The notes: generated by a model not told the origin, from the letters alone. A stretch of DNA of 64,000 bases from Verrucomicrobiota bacterium (GCA_023386835.1 JAEWIY010000190.1:1-64000); one strand, 5' to 3'. Numbered from the stretch's first letter, positions 17,381 to 25,972 are shown. Made by a program: numbers and translations.

Positions 17381-18598
17381 ATGGACGAACCCGCAGGACA
17401 GCCAGCTCTGCTCAGGATCGGGAGGAGGTGTTGGCCTTCGCTGAACGCGCTGGTCGCGGCGATTGGCTTGTTGTGGCCGGGCGTAGCGTGGTCCCAAGTG
17501 CCCGTTCAGCTGGAGCAGCTTGAGGTGCGTGGGCGGATTTATCGCAACGTTGAGGTGCGGCAGGTGAATGCACGCTCATTGGTCTTCATGCACCAGGGCG
17601 GGCTGACGTCCGTTGCTTTGCGTGACCTGAGTCCTGAACTCCAGGCGCGTTTTGACTACAGTCCGGAGTCCGAGGAGGCGGCTCGGATGGAGGCGGAACG
17701 GCAGCGCGAGCGTGTGCAGATCCGCGTGGAGCGCGAACATCTTCGTCGGAATACCCGGTTGCAGGAGGAAGCCCGTTTCGACCGGCTGCTGCCGCGCCTG
17801 AGTGACCCGCCAGAGCTGCGCCGGGAGGTCGATTTGCGGAGCCGCTTTGCGGGACTTGGCGTGAAAGATCAGGGGCGCCGGCCCAGTTGCTCCGTTTTTG
17901 CGGTGGTCAGCGCGTTGGAGTATCAGACGGCTCTCCTGGTGGGGGAACCGGAGAAGCTGTCGGAAGAGTACCTGATCTGGGCGACGCGCCGCGTGACTCA
18001 GCGGCCTGGCCTCGGCGGTGCGCTGGAGACCGGCGAAACCGAAGTTCAGGACAACTGGCGCGACGAAGGCTTCTCCCTCGGGGAAGTCATCACGGCGTTG
18101 CGGGCATACGGCATCCCGTTGCAGGCGAGCATGCCCAACACCTTTGGTTCGAGGGTGGCGGCGATCGCTGCACCGCCGCCCGAGGTTGTGGAGGAGGCGC
18201 GGTCCCGTCGCCGCGTGTACATTCAACTGCTCAACTCGCGCGAGACCGTCAGCCAGATCGTGGCGGCGACGCATGCGCTGAATGCCGAGGTCCCAGTGGT
18301 GATCGGAGTGCGCTGGCCGCACCCGAACACCTTGCGAGCCGGCGTGTTGACGGTGCAGTCGCCCTTGGGTGACTACGCGCATGCCGTGACGTTGGTGGGC
18401 TACACGTGCGCGACCGGGCGCCTGGAGGACGCCATGTTCATCTTCAAGAACTCCTATGGCGTGCGCTGGGGACAGGGAGGTTACGGACGCGTGAGTTTTG
18501 AGTACCTGCGGAAGAACCTCTTGGGGGCGATCTTGCTCGAGGTGCAACGGTCGGAGTCCGCGGACGCATTGAGCGCCCCTCGGATCCGTCCGGATTAG
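17381..18598 (+). CDS. Secreted papain-like (C1-type) cysteine peptidase
   Basis: 405 residues from the ATG at 17381. An N-terminal hydrophobic segment (LNALVAAIGLLWPGVAWSQ) acts as signal peptide. Next comes a small beta module (about 45-95; RGRIYRNVEVRQVNARSLVF, ending DLSPELQARFDY) of a type common in verrucomicrobial secreted proteins, then a charged helix, then the C1 fold. The catalytic set is present: Gln in VKDQG, Cys170 in RRPSCSVFA, His334 in YAHAVTLVGY and Asn357 in FKNSYGVRWGQGGYG. Ser replaces the usual Trp after the catalytic Cys. It is likely exported and degrades proteins or processes surface proteins. The frame is open upstream to 17255, but that part lacks similarity to secreted proteins. 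Confidence 0.85.
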   Translation: MDEPAGQPALLRIGRRCWPSLNALVAAIGLLWPGVAWSQVPVQLEQLEVRGRIYRNVEVRQVNARSLVFMHQGGLTSVALRDLSPELQARFDYSPESEEAARMEAERQRERVQIRVEREHLRRNTRLQEEARFDRLLPRLSDPPELRREVDLRSRFAGLGVKDQGRRPSCSVFAVVSALEYQTALLVGEPEKLSEEYLIWATRRVTQRPGLGGALETGETEVQDNWRDEGFSLGEVITALRAYGIPLQASMPNTFGSRVAAIAAPPPEVVEEARSRRRVYIQLLNSRETVSQIVAATHALNAEVPVVIGVRWPHPNTLRAGVLTVQSPLGDYAHAVTLVGYTCATGRLEDAMFIFKNSYGVRWGQGGYGRVSFEYLRKNLLGAILLEVQRSESADALSAPRIRPD

Positions 18599-18685
18599 GC
18601 GTGTTCGGCGGCGCGCCGGGGAGGGGGTCGATTTTAGGCTTGTCTTCGCTTGGTGGCTCGCGATCCTCGCACTCCCTCCCGCCAA

Positions 18686-18716
18686 AAACCCATGTTGAGC
18701 CTAGCTCCATGGGTTT
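18686..18716 (+). other. Long imperfect hairpin ahead of terminator
   Basis: AAACCCATG (18686-18694) pairs with CATGGGTTT (18708-18716), and GAGC pairs with GCTC inside it, leaving only a 2-nt bulge and a 3-nt loop. The stem totals 13 bp. It lies 4 bp before the terminator stem, so the two would stack on one transcript. Confidence 0.6.
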
Positions 18717-18720
18717 ATTC

Positions 18721-18749
18721 GCCCGGCCTCGCGGCCGGGCGATTTTTTT
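18721..18749 (+). terminator. Intrinsic terminator after peptidase gene
   Basis: Stem GCCCGGCC / GGCCGGGC with a TCGC loop (18721-18740), followed after GA by seven T. A classical Rho-independent terminator on the plus strand, 120-150 bp after the peptidase stop; it isolates the ribosomal superoperon from upstream transcription. Confidence 0.88.
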
Positions 18750-18907
18750 GTGCCGTCGTCGAGCGGTTGGGGAGAGTCTCGGCGGGAAAGAGGATCCCCG
18801 GGCCCCGCCAGTTGAAGAACCGGAGCATTCCGGACACGCCTCCGACACTGAACCCGGCTAAAATCGAGCTTGTATTTGGGCGTGCGAAGCAGTGCGATGA
18901 CCAACTC

Positions 18908-19052
18908 TGTCTCCGCTTTTGCGCGCTGCCTACCCGGTGTGGGTGAGCGCTTTTCTACCGACGGACAGGTGGTGCTGTGTCTCCACTTTTCCGTGACACG
19001 TATCTTTTCGCCAGAAAGTGCTTGATGCGCCTAGGGCGGGTCTCCACTTTCC
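18908..19052 (+). repeat. Three direct copies of GTCTCCRCTTT upstream of rpsL
   Basis: TGTCTCCGCTTTT at 18908-18920, TGTCTCCACTTTT at 18978-18990 and GGTCTCCACTTTCC at 19039-19052. Spacing is 70 and 61 bp. They fall only in the leader of the str operon and may be protein or RNA-polymerase related sites, or alternative leader elements; the function is unknown. Confidence 0.6.
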
Positions 19053-19086
19053 GCCTCTTTTCTCGAATTTTCATCCTCCGTTTTGT

Positions 19087-19467
19087 ATGCCGACCATCAA
19101 CCAACTCGTGCGTAAGGGCCGCCGCCAGATCACGGCGAAGTCCAAGTCGCCCGCCCTGGACTCCAATCCTTTTCGCCGTGGCGTGTGCGTGCAGGTGATG
19201 ACCCGTACGCCGAAGAAGCCGAACTCGGCCATTCGCAAGGTTGCCAAGGTCCGTCTGACGAACGGCAGCGAGGTGATTTCCTACATCCCGGATGAGGGCC
19301 ACAACCTGCAGGAGCACTCGATCGTGCTCGTGCGCGGTGGTCGTGTGAAGGACCTCCCGGGCGTTCGTTACCACATTGTTCGCGGCACCCTCGACGCCAC
19401 GGGTGTGGAGAAGCGCCGCCGCAGTCGCTCGAAGTACGGCGTGAAGCGCCCGAAGGAGAAGAAGTAA
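19087..19467 (+). CDS. rpsL: 30S ribosomal protein S12
   Basis: 126-residue decoding-centre protein. It starts with PTINQLVRKGR and contains TRTPKKPNSA, whose Lys (the K43 equivalent) is the classical streptomycin-resistance position and is wild type here. GVRYHIVRGTLDATG and the basic C-terminus are standard. First gene of the str part of the superoperon; rpoB/rpoC are not directly upstream. The ATG at 19087 follows a pyrimidine-rich leader without a clear Shine-Dalgarno sequence. Confidence 0.99.
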   Translation: MPTINQLVRKGRRQITAKSKSPALDSNPFRRGVCVQVMTRTPKKPNSAIRKVAKVRLTNGSEVISYIPDEGHNLQEHSIVLVRGGRVKDLPGVRYHIVRGTLDATGVEKRRRSRSKYGVKRPKEKK

Positions 19468-19490
19468 TCCGCCACGCAGGAGCCTAGACC

Positions 19491-19964
19491 ATGTCTCGTC
19501 GTCACAGAGCCACCAAGCGGGATGTCCAGCCGGACATCCGTTACAACAGCCCCCTCGTCGCGCACCTCGTCAACGTCGTGATGAAGAGCGGCAAGAAGAA
19601 CCTGGCCGAGCGCATCGTTTACGGTGCCTTTGAAAAGGTTTCGGAGAAGCTCGAGAAGGGCGACCCGGTTGATCTCCTGATCGGCGCGCTGGAAAATGCG
19701 CGTCCGCGCCTCGAGGTGAAGAGCCGTCGTGTTGGTGGCGCCACCTATCAGGTGCCGGTTGAGATTTCGTACGAGCGGCAGGAAAGCCTGGCGCTCCGTT
19801 GGATTGTTACCGCCGCTTCCGGTCGGAAGGGCACCACGATGCGCGATGCCTTGGCGGCCGAGATTATCGACGCCTACAACAACACGGGCAGCGTCGTGAA
19901 GAAGAAGGAAGATACTCATAAAATGGCGCAGGCGAACCGCGCGTTCGCCCACCTCCGCTGGTAA
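19491..19964 (+). CDS. rpsG: 30S ribosomal protein S7
   Basis: 157-residue head protein of the small subunit that nucleates assembly on the 3' domain of 16S rRNA. Start MSRRHRATKRDVQPD; the family segment ALENARPRLEVKSRRVGGATYQVPVE is present. 23 bp after rpsL with an AGGAG-like sequence just upstream, and 11 bp before fusA, so it is clearly in one operon. Confidence 0.99.
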   Translation: MSRRHRATKRDVQPDIRYNSPLVAHLVNVVMKSGKKNLAERIVYGAFEKVSEKLEKGDPVDLLIGALENARPRLEVKSRRVGGATYQVPVEISYERQESLALRWIVTAASGRKGTTMRDALAAEIIDAYNNTGSVVKKKEDTHKMAQANRAFAHLRW

Positions 19965-19975
19965 GGGTCCGTCTA

Positions 19976-22165
19976 ATGTCTACTGCTGCTCCCACAGTCA
20001 CCATCGTCACCGAGCGCGCCAAGGCGGCCAAGGTTAACGCCAAGGAGCGTGCCTATCCGCTGGAGTGGACGCGCAACATCGGCATCGCCGCGCACATCGA
20101 TGCCGGCAAGACCACCACCAGCGAACGGATCCTGTTCTACTCCGGCGCCGTCCATAAGATGGGCGAGGTGCACGAGGGGTCGGCGGTGACCGACTGGATG
20201 GAGCAGGAGCGCGAGCGCGGCATCACCATCACCGCGGCGGCCATTTCCTGCGCCTGGAACGCCTCCTGGGGGCCCTGGAAGGGCATCAAACAGCGTATCA
20301 ACGTTATTGATACTCCCGGACACGTCGACTTCACCGCCGAGGTGGAGCGCTCGATGCGCGTGCTCGACGGCGCCATTGCCGTGTTCTGCGCGGTCGCCGG
20401 CGTTCAGCCGCAGTCGGAGACGGTGTGGCGCCAGGCCAACAAGTACGGCGTTCCGCGCATTGCGTTCGTCAACAAGATGGACCGCACGGGCGCCGATTTC
20501 TTCCGCGCCGTCAGTGAAATGCGCCAGAAGCTGGGTGCCAATGCGCACCCCCTGTATCTGCCGATCGGCGCCGAGGACAACTTTGATGGTCTGATCGACC
20601 TGGTTCAGAACGTCGCCTACATTTTCGACGACACCAAGGACCCGCTCGGTCTCGAGCCGGTGACGCGCGAGATCCCCGAGGAGTACAAGGCGCAGGCTTC
20701 CGAGTACCGCGAAAAGCTCATCGAGGCGGTTTCGGACTTCGACGACACGATTGCCGAGAAATACCTCGGTGGTGAAGAGATCACGGTGCAGGAGCTGATG
20801 TTCGCCGTCCGGAAGGCGACGATCTCCATGAAGTTCACCGGCGTCATTCCCGGTTCGGCCTTCAAAAAGAAGGGCGTGCAGCGCCTGCTCGACTGCGTGG
20901 TCAACTACCTGCCGAACCCGATCGACCTGCCCCCGATCCAGGGCGAAGATGGTGACGGCAACAAGGTCACCGCGACCGTCGACGACAACAGCAAGCTGGC
21001 TGGCCTGGCGTTCAAGCTCTGGACCGACCCGTTCGTCGGTAAGCTCGTCTTCTTCCGCGTCTACACCGGACAGATCAAGAAGGGCATGTCGGTTTACAAC
21101 CCGCGCACCCGCCGCTCGGAGCGTGTCTCCCGCCTGCTGTTGATGCGTGCGATGGATCGTGACGAAATCGACGTGGCGTACTCGGGCGACATCTGCGCGC
21201 TCGTGGGCGTCAAGGACGTCATCACCGGCGACACGCTGTGTGATGAAGATTTCGACATCCGTCTTGAGCCGCCGTCCTTCCCCGAGCCCGTGATCGCGAT
21301 GTCGATCGAGCCGAACTCGAAGGCGGACCAAGAGAAGATGAGCACCGCGCTTCAGCGTTTGGTGGCCGAGGACCCGACCCTCAAGGTGAAGACCGATGAG
21401 GAAACGGGCCAGACCATCCTCGCCGGCATGGGCGAGCTACACCTCGACATCATCGTCGACCGGATGAAGCGTGAATTCAAGGTCGAGGCGACCGTCGGCA
21501 AGCCGCAGATCGCCTACCGTGAAACGATCACCCAATCCGCGGACGGTGAAGGCAAGTTCATCCGCCAGACGGGTGGCAAGGGCCAGTACGGCCACGTGGT
21601 CGTCAAGATCGAGCCGAACGAGAAGGGCAAGGGCATCGAGGTCATCAACGAGATCGTTGGTGGCGTCATTCCCAAGGAATTCATCAAGCCGTCGACCGAC
21701 GGTATCTTGGAAGGCTGCAACAATGGTGTCGTCGCCGGTTACCCGGTCGTCGACGTCAAGGTTCGCATCGTGGACGGTTCGTTCCACCCGGTCGACTCGT
21801 CGGAAATCGCGTTCAAGATGGCCGGCATCTTCGCCTTCAAGGAGGCGATGAAGGCGGCCGACCCGATCCTGCTCGAACCGATCATGTCCGTCGAACTCAC
21901 CACGCCGGAAGAGTTCCAGGGCGACCTCATGGGTGACATCAACCGTCGCCGTGGCCGCATCAACGGCATGGAATCGAAGGCGGGTGCCACGATCGTCAAC
22001 TGCCATGTCCCGCTCGAAATGCTCTTCGGCTACGTGACCGACATTCGTTCGCTGTCGAAGGGCCGCGCCAGTGCGTCGATTACTCCGTCGCACTTCGAAC
22101 AAGTGCCGAACTCGCTGCTCGCGAAGATCGTCGAGACGTCGAGCAAAGCCCCGGCCCGCAGCTAA
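19976..22165 (+). CDS. fusA: Translation elongation factor G
   Basis: 729-residue translocase GTPase. GTP-binding motifs are AHIDAGKTTT (G1, about 37-46), RGITI (switch I), DTPGHVDF (G3) and NKMD (G4). Domains II-V follow, with the conserved GMGELHLDI and the domain IV segment GGKGQYGHVV. The N-terminus is about 20 residues longer than in E. coli (MSTAAPTVTIVTERAKAAKV). It begins 11 bp after rpsG. Normally tuf follows fusA; here rpsJ follows directly. Confidence 0.99.
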   Translation: MSTAAPTVTIVTERAKAAKVNAKERAYPLEWTRNIGIAAHIDAGKTTTSERILFYSGAVHKMGEVHEGSAVTDWMEQERERGITITAAAISCAWNASWGPWKGIKQRINVIDTPGHVDFTAEVERSMRVLDGAIAVFCAVAGVQPQSETVWRQANKYGVPRIAFVNKMDRTGADFFRAVSEMRQKLGANAHPLYLPIGAEDNFDGLIDLVQNVAYIFDDTKDPLGLEPVTREIPEEYKAQASEYREKLIEAVSDFDDTIAEKYLGGEEITVQELMFAVRKATISMKFTGVIPGSAFKKKGVQRLLDCVVNYLPNPIDLPPIQGEDGDGNKVTATVDDNSKLAGLAFKLWTDPFVGKLVFFRVYTGQIKKGMSVYNPRTRRSERVSRLLLMRAMDRDEIDVAYSGDICALVGVKDVITGDTLCDEDFDIRLEPPSFPEPVIAMSIEPNSKADQEKMSTALQRLVAEDPTLKVKTDEETGQTILAGMGELHLDIIVDRMKREFKVEATVGKPQIAYRETITQSADGEGKFIRQTGGKGQYGHVVVKIEPNEKGKGIEVINEIVGGVIPKEFIKPSTDGILEGCNNGVVAGYPVVDVKVRIVDGSFHPVDSSEIAFKMAGIFAFKEAMKAADPILLEPIMSVELTTPEEFQGDLMGDINRRRGRINGMESKAGATIVNCHVPLEMLFGYVTDIRSLSKGRASASITPSHFEQVPNSLLAKIVETSSKAPARS

Positions 22166-22183
22166 CCCTCGTTCTTTATCGCC

Positions 22184-22492
22184 ATGAAAGGCCAACGTAT
22201 TCGCATCAAGCTCCAGGGCTTCGACTATCGTGTTATCGATCAGTCCGCCTTGGAGATCGTCGAGACCGCCAAGCGCTCCGGCGCCCGCGTGTCCGGCCCG
22301 ATCCCGCTGCCGACCCGTATCGAAAAGCTGAGTGTCAATCGCTCACCGCACGTCGACAAAAAGTCGATGGAGCAGTTCGAAAGCCGGACCCACAAGCGCC
22401 TGATCGATATCATCGAACCCACCGCTCAGACCGTGGACGAGCTGAAGAAGCTCAACCTGCCGTCCGGCGTCGACATCACCATCAACGTCTGA
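22184..22492 (+). CDS. rpsJ: 30S ribosomal protein S10
   Basis: 102-residue small-subunit head protein, also known as the NusE antitermination factor. Motifs: GQRIRIKLQGFDYRVID, SGPIPLPT and SRTHKRLIDI. It follows fusA by 18 bp with no tuf between them, joining the str and S10 gene groups. Confidence 0.99.
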   Translation: MKGQRIRIKLQGFDYRVIDQSALEIVETAKRSGARVSGPIPLPTRIEKLSVNRSPHVDKKSMEQFESRTHKRLIDIIEPTAQTVDELKKLNLPSGVDITINV

Positions 22493-22569
22493 GGAACGCC
22501 GCTCCGGAATCAACCCGGGTCCGTTCACTCCGCGCCCAGTCACAGTTTCAGCCACAGTTTAGCGGCACC

Positions 22570-22591
22570 TCCGGCGGGCCTCACCGCCGGA
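22570..22591 (+). other. Hairpin in rpsJ-rplC spacer
   Basis: Perfect 8-bp stem TCCGGCGG / CCGCCGGA with a 6-nt loop, in a 151-bp spacer. No T-tract follows. Possible site of translational control or RNA processing for the L3/L4 genes. Confidence 0.5.
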
Positions 22592-22643
22592 ATCGCTAAT
22601 GTAGGTTCCACGAAACGGAAACCCTCCACCTACCACTTAGCCC

Positions 22644-23291
22644 ATGATCAGCACCATTATTGGCAAAAAGATCGGGATGACCCAGGTCTATGACGCGAAC
22701 AACGTCCTAGTCCCGGTCACCGTGGTCGAAGCCGGACCCTGCCCAGTGGTCCAGGTTAAGACCGTCGCCACCGACGGCTACAATGCCGTCCAGCTCGGCT
22801 TCGCCTCGAAGAAGGCGAAGAACACCTCCAAGGCCGAGCTCAACCACGCGAAAAAGGCGGGTCTCGAGCTCGCGCCGCGTGAACTCGATGAAGTTCGCCT
22901 GACCGACGCTCCGACCGTGAAGGTCGGCGACCTCGTCACCGTCGAAGCCTTCAAGGAAGGCCAGAGCATCGACGTCATCGGCGTCAGCAAGGGCAAGGGC
23001 TTTCAAGGCGTTGTGAAGCGCTACCGGGTTGCCGGTGGTCCGGCGACGCACGGTTCGATGTTCCACCGCCGGATCGGTTCGATCGGTATGCGCCAGACCC
23101 CTGGCCGCACTTGGAAGAACCAGCCGATGCCCGGTCACATGGGCAGCGAGCGTCGCACGGTGCAAAACCTGAGCGTCGTTAAGATCATTGCCGACAAGAA
23201 CCTGCTGCTGGTGAAAGGCGCGATTCCCGGCGCCAACGGCGACACCGTCGTGGTCCGCACGGCGAAGAAGGGCCAGAAGAAGGCCGCCTGA
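22644..23291 (+). CDS. rplC: 50S ribosomal protein L3
   Basis: 215 residues; binds near the peptidyl-transferase entry and starts large-subunit assembly. Motifs: MISTIIGKKIGMTQVYD, GFQGVVKRYRVAGGPATHGS and RTWKNQPMPGHMG, where the Gln of NQPMPGHMG is the methylated residue in E. coli L3. Preceded by an unusually long 151-bp spacer. Confidence 0.99.
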   Translation: MISTIIGKKIGMTQVYDANNVLVPVTVVEAGPCPVVQVKTVATDGYNAVQLGFASKKAKNTSKAELNHAKKAGLELAPRELDEVRLTDAPTVKVGDLVTVEAFKEGQSIDVIGVSKGKGFQGVVKRYRVAGGPATHGSMFHRRIGSIGMRQTPGRTWKNQPMPGHMGSERRTVQNLSVVKIIADKNLLLVKGAIPGANGDTVVVRTAKKGQKKAA

Positions 23292-23308
23292 ACCCGAGGA
23301 AACGTCTC

Positions 23309-23941
23309 ATGAAACTCACCGTTTTTAGCTCCGACGGAAAAACCTCCCGCGAGCAGGACTTCGCCCTCCCGACATTCGAGGGGGACAAGGGCCAGCAGGC
23401 GGTCAAGGAAGTCATCGTCGCCATCAACGCCAACAATCGCCAGGGCACTCACTCCACCAAGACGCGTGGTGAGGTTTCCGGCGGTGGCAAGAAGCCGTGG
23501 CGCCAGAAGGGCACCGGCCGCGCTCGCGCCGGCTCCATCCGCTCCCCGCTGTGGGTCGGTGGTGGTGTCGTGTTTGGTCCGAAGCCGCGTGACTACTCGA
23601 AGAAGATCAATGCCAAGGTGAAGGCGCTGGCGTTCAGCCGGCAGCTGTTTAACCGGGCCACGGCCGGCGAGGTTGTGGTGATCGAAGATTTCGTCGCCAA
23701 CCCGGTGAAGACCAAGATCGTCAACGAGGTCGTCGCCCGCATTGCGCCGGAAGGCAAAGTGTTGCTGGTCGACTCTCCGTTCTCGGTCGAGGCCGTGCGC
23801 GCTGCCCGCAACATCGATCGCATTTCGCTGCAGGAAGCCGCGAAGCTCAACACCCTCGATCTCGCGCAATATAAGAAGATCGTTTTCAGCGCCAAGGCGC
23901 TCGACGCGGTCATCGCCCGCATCAACGGAGGAAAGAACTGA
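23309..23941 (+). CDS. rplD: 50S ribosomal protein L4
   Basis: 210-residue exit-tunnel protein; in E. coli it also represses its own operon. The extended loop GGGKKPWRQKGTGRARAG, which reaches into the tunnel, is intact. A GAGGA Shine-Dalgarno element precedes the ATG. The stop TGA overlaps the rplW start by one base. Confidence 0.98.
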   Translation: MKLTVFSSDGKTSREQDFALPTFEGDKGQQAVKEVIVAINANNRQGTHSTKTRGEVSGGGKKPWRQKGTGRARAGSIRSPLWVGGGVVFGPKPRDYSKKINAKVKALAFSRQLFNRATAGEVVVIEDFVANPVKTKIVNEVVARIAPEGKVLLVDSPFSVEAVRAARNIDRISLQEAAKLNTLDLAQYKKIVFSAKALDAVIARINGGKN

Positions 23942-24222
23942 TGAACGCCGACAAGGTTCTCAAATTGGTCCGCCTGACCGAGAAATCCAACGCGCAATCC
24001 GCGGAGCTCGGCCAGTACACCTTCGAGGTTGCGCCGGTTGCCACCAAGGCAGCCATCGCCCAAGCGGTAGAAAAGACCTTCAAGGTCACCGTGAAGCGCG
24101 TGAACGTGCTGAATTACCGTGGCAAGGCCGCCCGCAGTCGCCAAGGCCGCCCTGGTCGCAAGTCCGACTTCAAGAAGGCCATCGTGACCCTCAAGGCCGG
24201 CGACAAGATCGAGCTCGTCTAA
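23941..24222 (+). CDS. rplW: 50S ribosomal protein L23
   Basis: 93-residue protein at the tunnel exit, docking site for trigger factor and SRP. Shows LVRLTEKSNAQS, YTFEVAPVATKAAIAQAVEK and VNVLNYRGK. The start overlaps the rplD stop (TGATG) behind a strong GGAGGAAA Shine-Dalgarno sequence located inside the rplD end. Confidence 0.98.
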   Translation: MNADKVLKLVRLTEKSNAQSAELGQYTFEVAPVATKAAIAQAVEKTFKVTVKRVNVLNYRGKAARSRQGRPGRKSDFKKAIVTLKAGDKIELV

Positions 24223-24252
24223 GCGACCTCGCTAAATCCGGAGAAACCATCC

Positions 24253-25122
24253 ATGGCTATCAAATCTCACCGCCCCCTGACCCCCTCCTTGCGTTTCACC
24301 CAGCTGAATCGCTCCCAGGGTCTGACCAAGAAGCGGCCGGAGCGACACCTCGTTGAGCCGAAGCCGAAGACCGGCGGCCGCAACGTGTACGGTCGCATCA
24401 CCTCGCGTCGTCGTGGTGGCGGTCACAAGCAGCTTTACCGCATCATCGACTTCAAGCGCGTCGACAAACTCGACGTGCCGGCGAAGGTGATCGCGCTGGA
24501 GTACGATCCGAACCGCACGGCGCACATCGCGCTGGTCGAGTACCCGGGCAACGATAAGCGCTACATCATCGCGCCGCAGGGCCTGAAGGTGGGCGACACG
24601 ATCGTCGCTTCCGACAAGGCGACCATCAACGACTACGTCACGGGTAACAACTTTCCGCTGTCCGTCATCCCGCCGGCCACCCGCGTGCATTGCGTGGAGC
24701 TGTTGCCGGGCAAGGGTGCGCAGCTGGCCCGGACCGCCGGTTCCTCCGTGGAGCTGGTGGGTGTTGATGGCGGTTATGCCCAGCTCAAGTTGCCGTCGGG
24801 CGAAATCCGCCTGGTTAACCCGAAATGTCGCGCGACCATCGGCGTCGTCAGCAATGGCGACCATATGAACGCGTCGCTCGGCAAGGCCGGTCGTCGCCGT
24901 TGGCTCGGCAAGCGCCCCCGCGTTCGCGGTATGGCGATGAACCCGATCGACCACCCCAACGGTGGTGGCCAGGGTAAGTCTAAGGGTGGTGGCGGTCGCC
25001 AGCACCTCGTCTCCCCGTGGGGCCAGCTCGCCAAGGGCTTCCCGACGCGCCGGCGTTCCAAGCCGTCGAACAGCCTCATCCTCGTCCGTCACAACGGCCG
25101 CAAGCCGCGCGGCAAGCAGTAA
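24253..25122 (+). CDS. rplB: 50S ribosomal protein L2
   Basis: 289-residue protein at the peptidyl-transferase base. Motifs: KTGGRNVYGRITSRRRGGGHKQ and the C-terminal GVAMNPIDHPNGGG equivalent, here RGMAMNPIDHPNGGGQG, which carries the essential His. About 14 residues longer than the E. coli protein. GGAGA precedes the start. Confidence 0.99.
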   Translation: MAIKSHRPLTPSLRFTQLNRSQGLTKKRPERHLVEPKPKTGGRNVYGRITSRRRGGGHKQLYRIIDFKRVDKLDVPAKVIALEYDPNRTAHIALVEYPGNDKRYIIAPQGLKVGDTIVASDKATINDYVTGNNFPLSVIPPATRVHCVELLPGKGAQLARTAGSSVELVGVDGGYAQLKLPSGEIRLVNPKCRATIGVVSNGDHMNASLGKAGRRRWLGKRPRVRGMAMNPIDHPNGGGQGKSKGGGGRQHLVSPWGQLAKGFPTRRRSKPSNSLILVRHNGRKPRGKQ

Positions 25123-25134
25123 TCCCGTTTCACC

Positions 25135-25413
25135 ATGGCCCGTTCCATCAAGAAAGGCTTCTTCGTCGACTATCACCTCCTCGAGAAGATCGAGAAGGCG
25201 AACAAGTCCTCCGGCGCCAAGAAGCCCATCCAGACCTGGTCCCGCCGCTCGACGATTACGCCCGAGTTTGTCGGCATCACCTTCAACGTGCACAACGGCA
25301 AGCAGTTCACTGCCGTTTATGTCACGGAGAACATGGTGGGTCACAAGCTGGGCGAGTTCGCTCCGACCCGTGTGTTCAAGGCTCACGGCGGCATGACCCG
25401 CAAGGAAGTCTGA
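25135..25413 (+). CDS. rpsS: 30S ribosomal protein S19
   Basis: 92-residue head protein that contacts S13. Motifs: ARSIKKGFFVDYHLLEKI, TWSRRSTITPEFVG and KLGEFAPTRVFKAHGG. It begins 12 bp after rplB. It is followed by an exceptionally long, hairpin-rich spacer of 206 bp. Confidence 0.99.
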   Translation: MARSIKKGFFVDYHLLEKIEKANKSSGAKKPIQTWSRRSTITPEFVGITFNVHNGKQFTAVYVTENMVGHKLGEFAPTRVFKAHGGMTRKEV

Positions 25414-25436
25414 CGCTGGCTGTCCGCGCGACGGTG

Positions 25437-25603
25437 GCGTGAAGAATGGGGAAGGGCTCCCGACTTTGTTCTTCACGCACCTTCCTCCGCGCGACCGGCC
25501 GTTTCTGAATCCCATTCACCTCTTCGTTTCTCGTTCTCGTCTAAAACACTGAAAGGGCAGGGTGCCGCCTCCGCGGCACTGCTGTCGCCCCCCGATCCGG
25601 GGG
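25437..25603 (+). other. Three perfect hairpins in the rpsS-rplV spacer
   Basis: Stem 1: GCGTGAAGAA / TTCTTCACGC (25437-25446 with 25469-25478), 10 bp. Stem 2: GTGCCGC / GCGGCAC (25562-25579), loop CTCC. Stem 3: CCCCC / GGGGG (25589-25603), ending 17 nt before the rplV start. None has a T-tract. This is an unusual leader-like interruption of the S10 operon. Confidence 0.6.
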
Positions 25604-25619
25604 AATCCTCCCGTCACCC

Positions 25620-25964
25620 ATGGAAGTCCAAGCCCTCACTCGCTACGCGCGCATGTCGCCCAAGAAGATGCGCGAAGTGGCCCGCACCATCCAAGGTCGC
25701 AAGGCCCCCGAGGCCATCGGCCTGCTCTCAGTCATCCCGCGCAAGTCGGCGCGGCTGATCGCGAAGACGCTCAAGAGCGCCATCGCGAACGCTGAGAACA
25801 ACAACAATCTTTCGGCCGACGACCTCGTGGTCACGAAGGCGCTGATCGAGCAGGGGCCGGTGCTGAAGCGCTTCAAGGCCGCTGCCCGCGGTTCCGCTGC
25901 GCCCCGTCGCAAGAAGATGAGTCACATTCGCATCGTCCTGTCGGACGGCCAAAACAATTCCTGA
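25620..25964 (+). CDS. rplV: 50S ribosomal protein L22
   Basis: 114-residue protein lining the exit tunnel. Motifs: YARMSPKKMREVARTIQGRKA, ALIEQGPVLKRFKAAARGSA and the beta-hairpin end RRKKMSHIRIVL. No Shine-Dalgarno sequence is visible before the ATG at 25620; a hairpin sits close upstream. Confidence 0.98.
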   Translation: MEVQALTRYARMSPKKMREVARTIQGRKAPEAIGLLSVIPRKSARLIAKTLKSAIANAENNNNLSADDLVVTKALIEQGPVLKRFKAAARGSAAPRRKKMSHIRIVLSDGQNNS

Positions 25965-25972
25965 TCCCCGCC

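Larger units (their letters stand above)
18599..19086 (+). other. Non-coding region and leader upstream of rpsL
   Basis: 488 bp without a convincing gene. It begins with a large hairpin and an intrinsic terminator that end transcription from the peptidase gene. It then holds about 340 bp leading to rpsL. The last 180 bp are rich in pyrimidines on the plus strand and contain three copies of a GTCTCCRCTTT motif. Small open frames cross it but have no family features. No clear -35/-10 pair was found. Confidence 0.6.

Noticed and set aside
18601..18946. Small open frames in the region before rpsL
   Set aside because: They cross the hairpin and terminator, have no domains and start without ribosome-binding sites.
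19973..21331. 452-codon minus-strand frame opposite fusA
   Set aside because: Antisense shadow of EF-G without similarity to any family.
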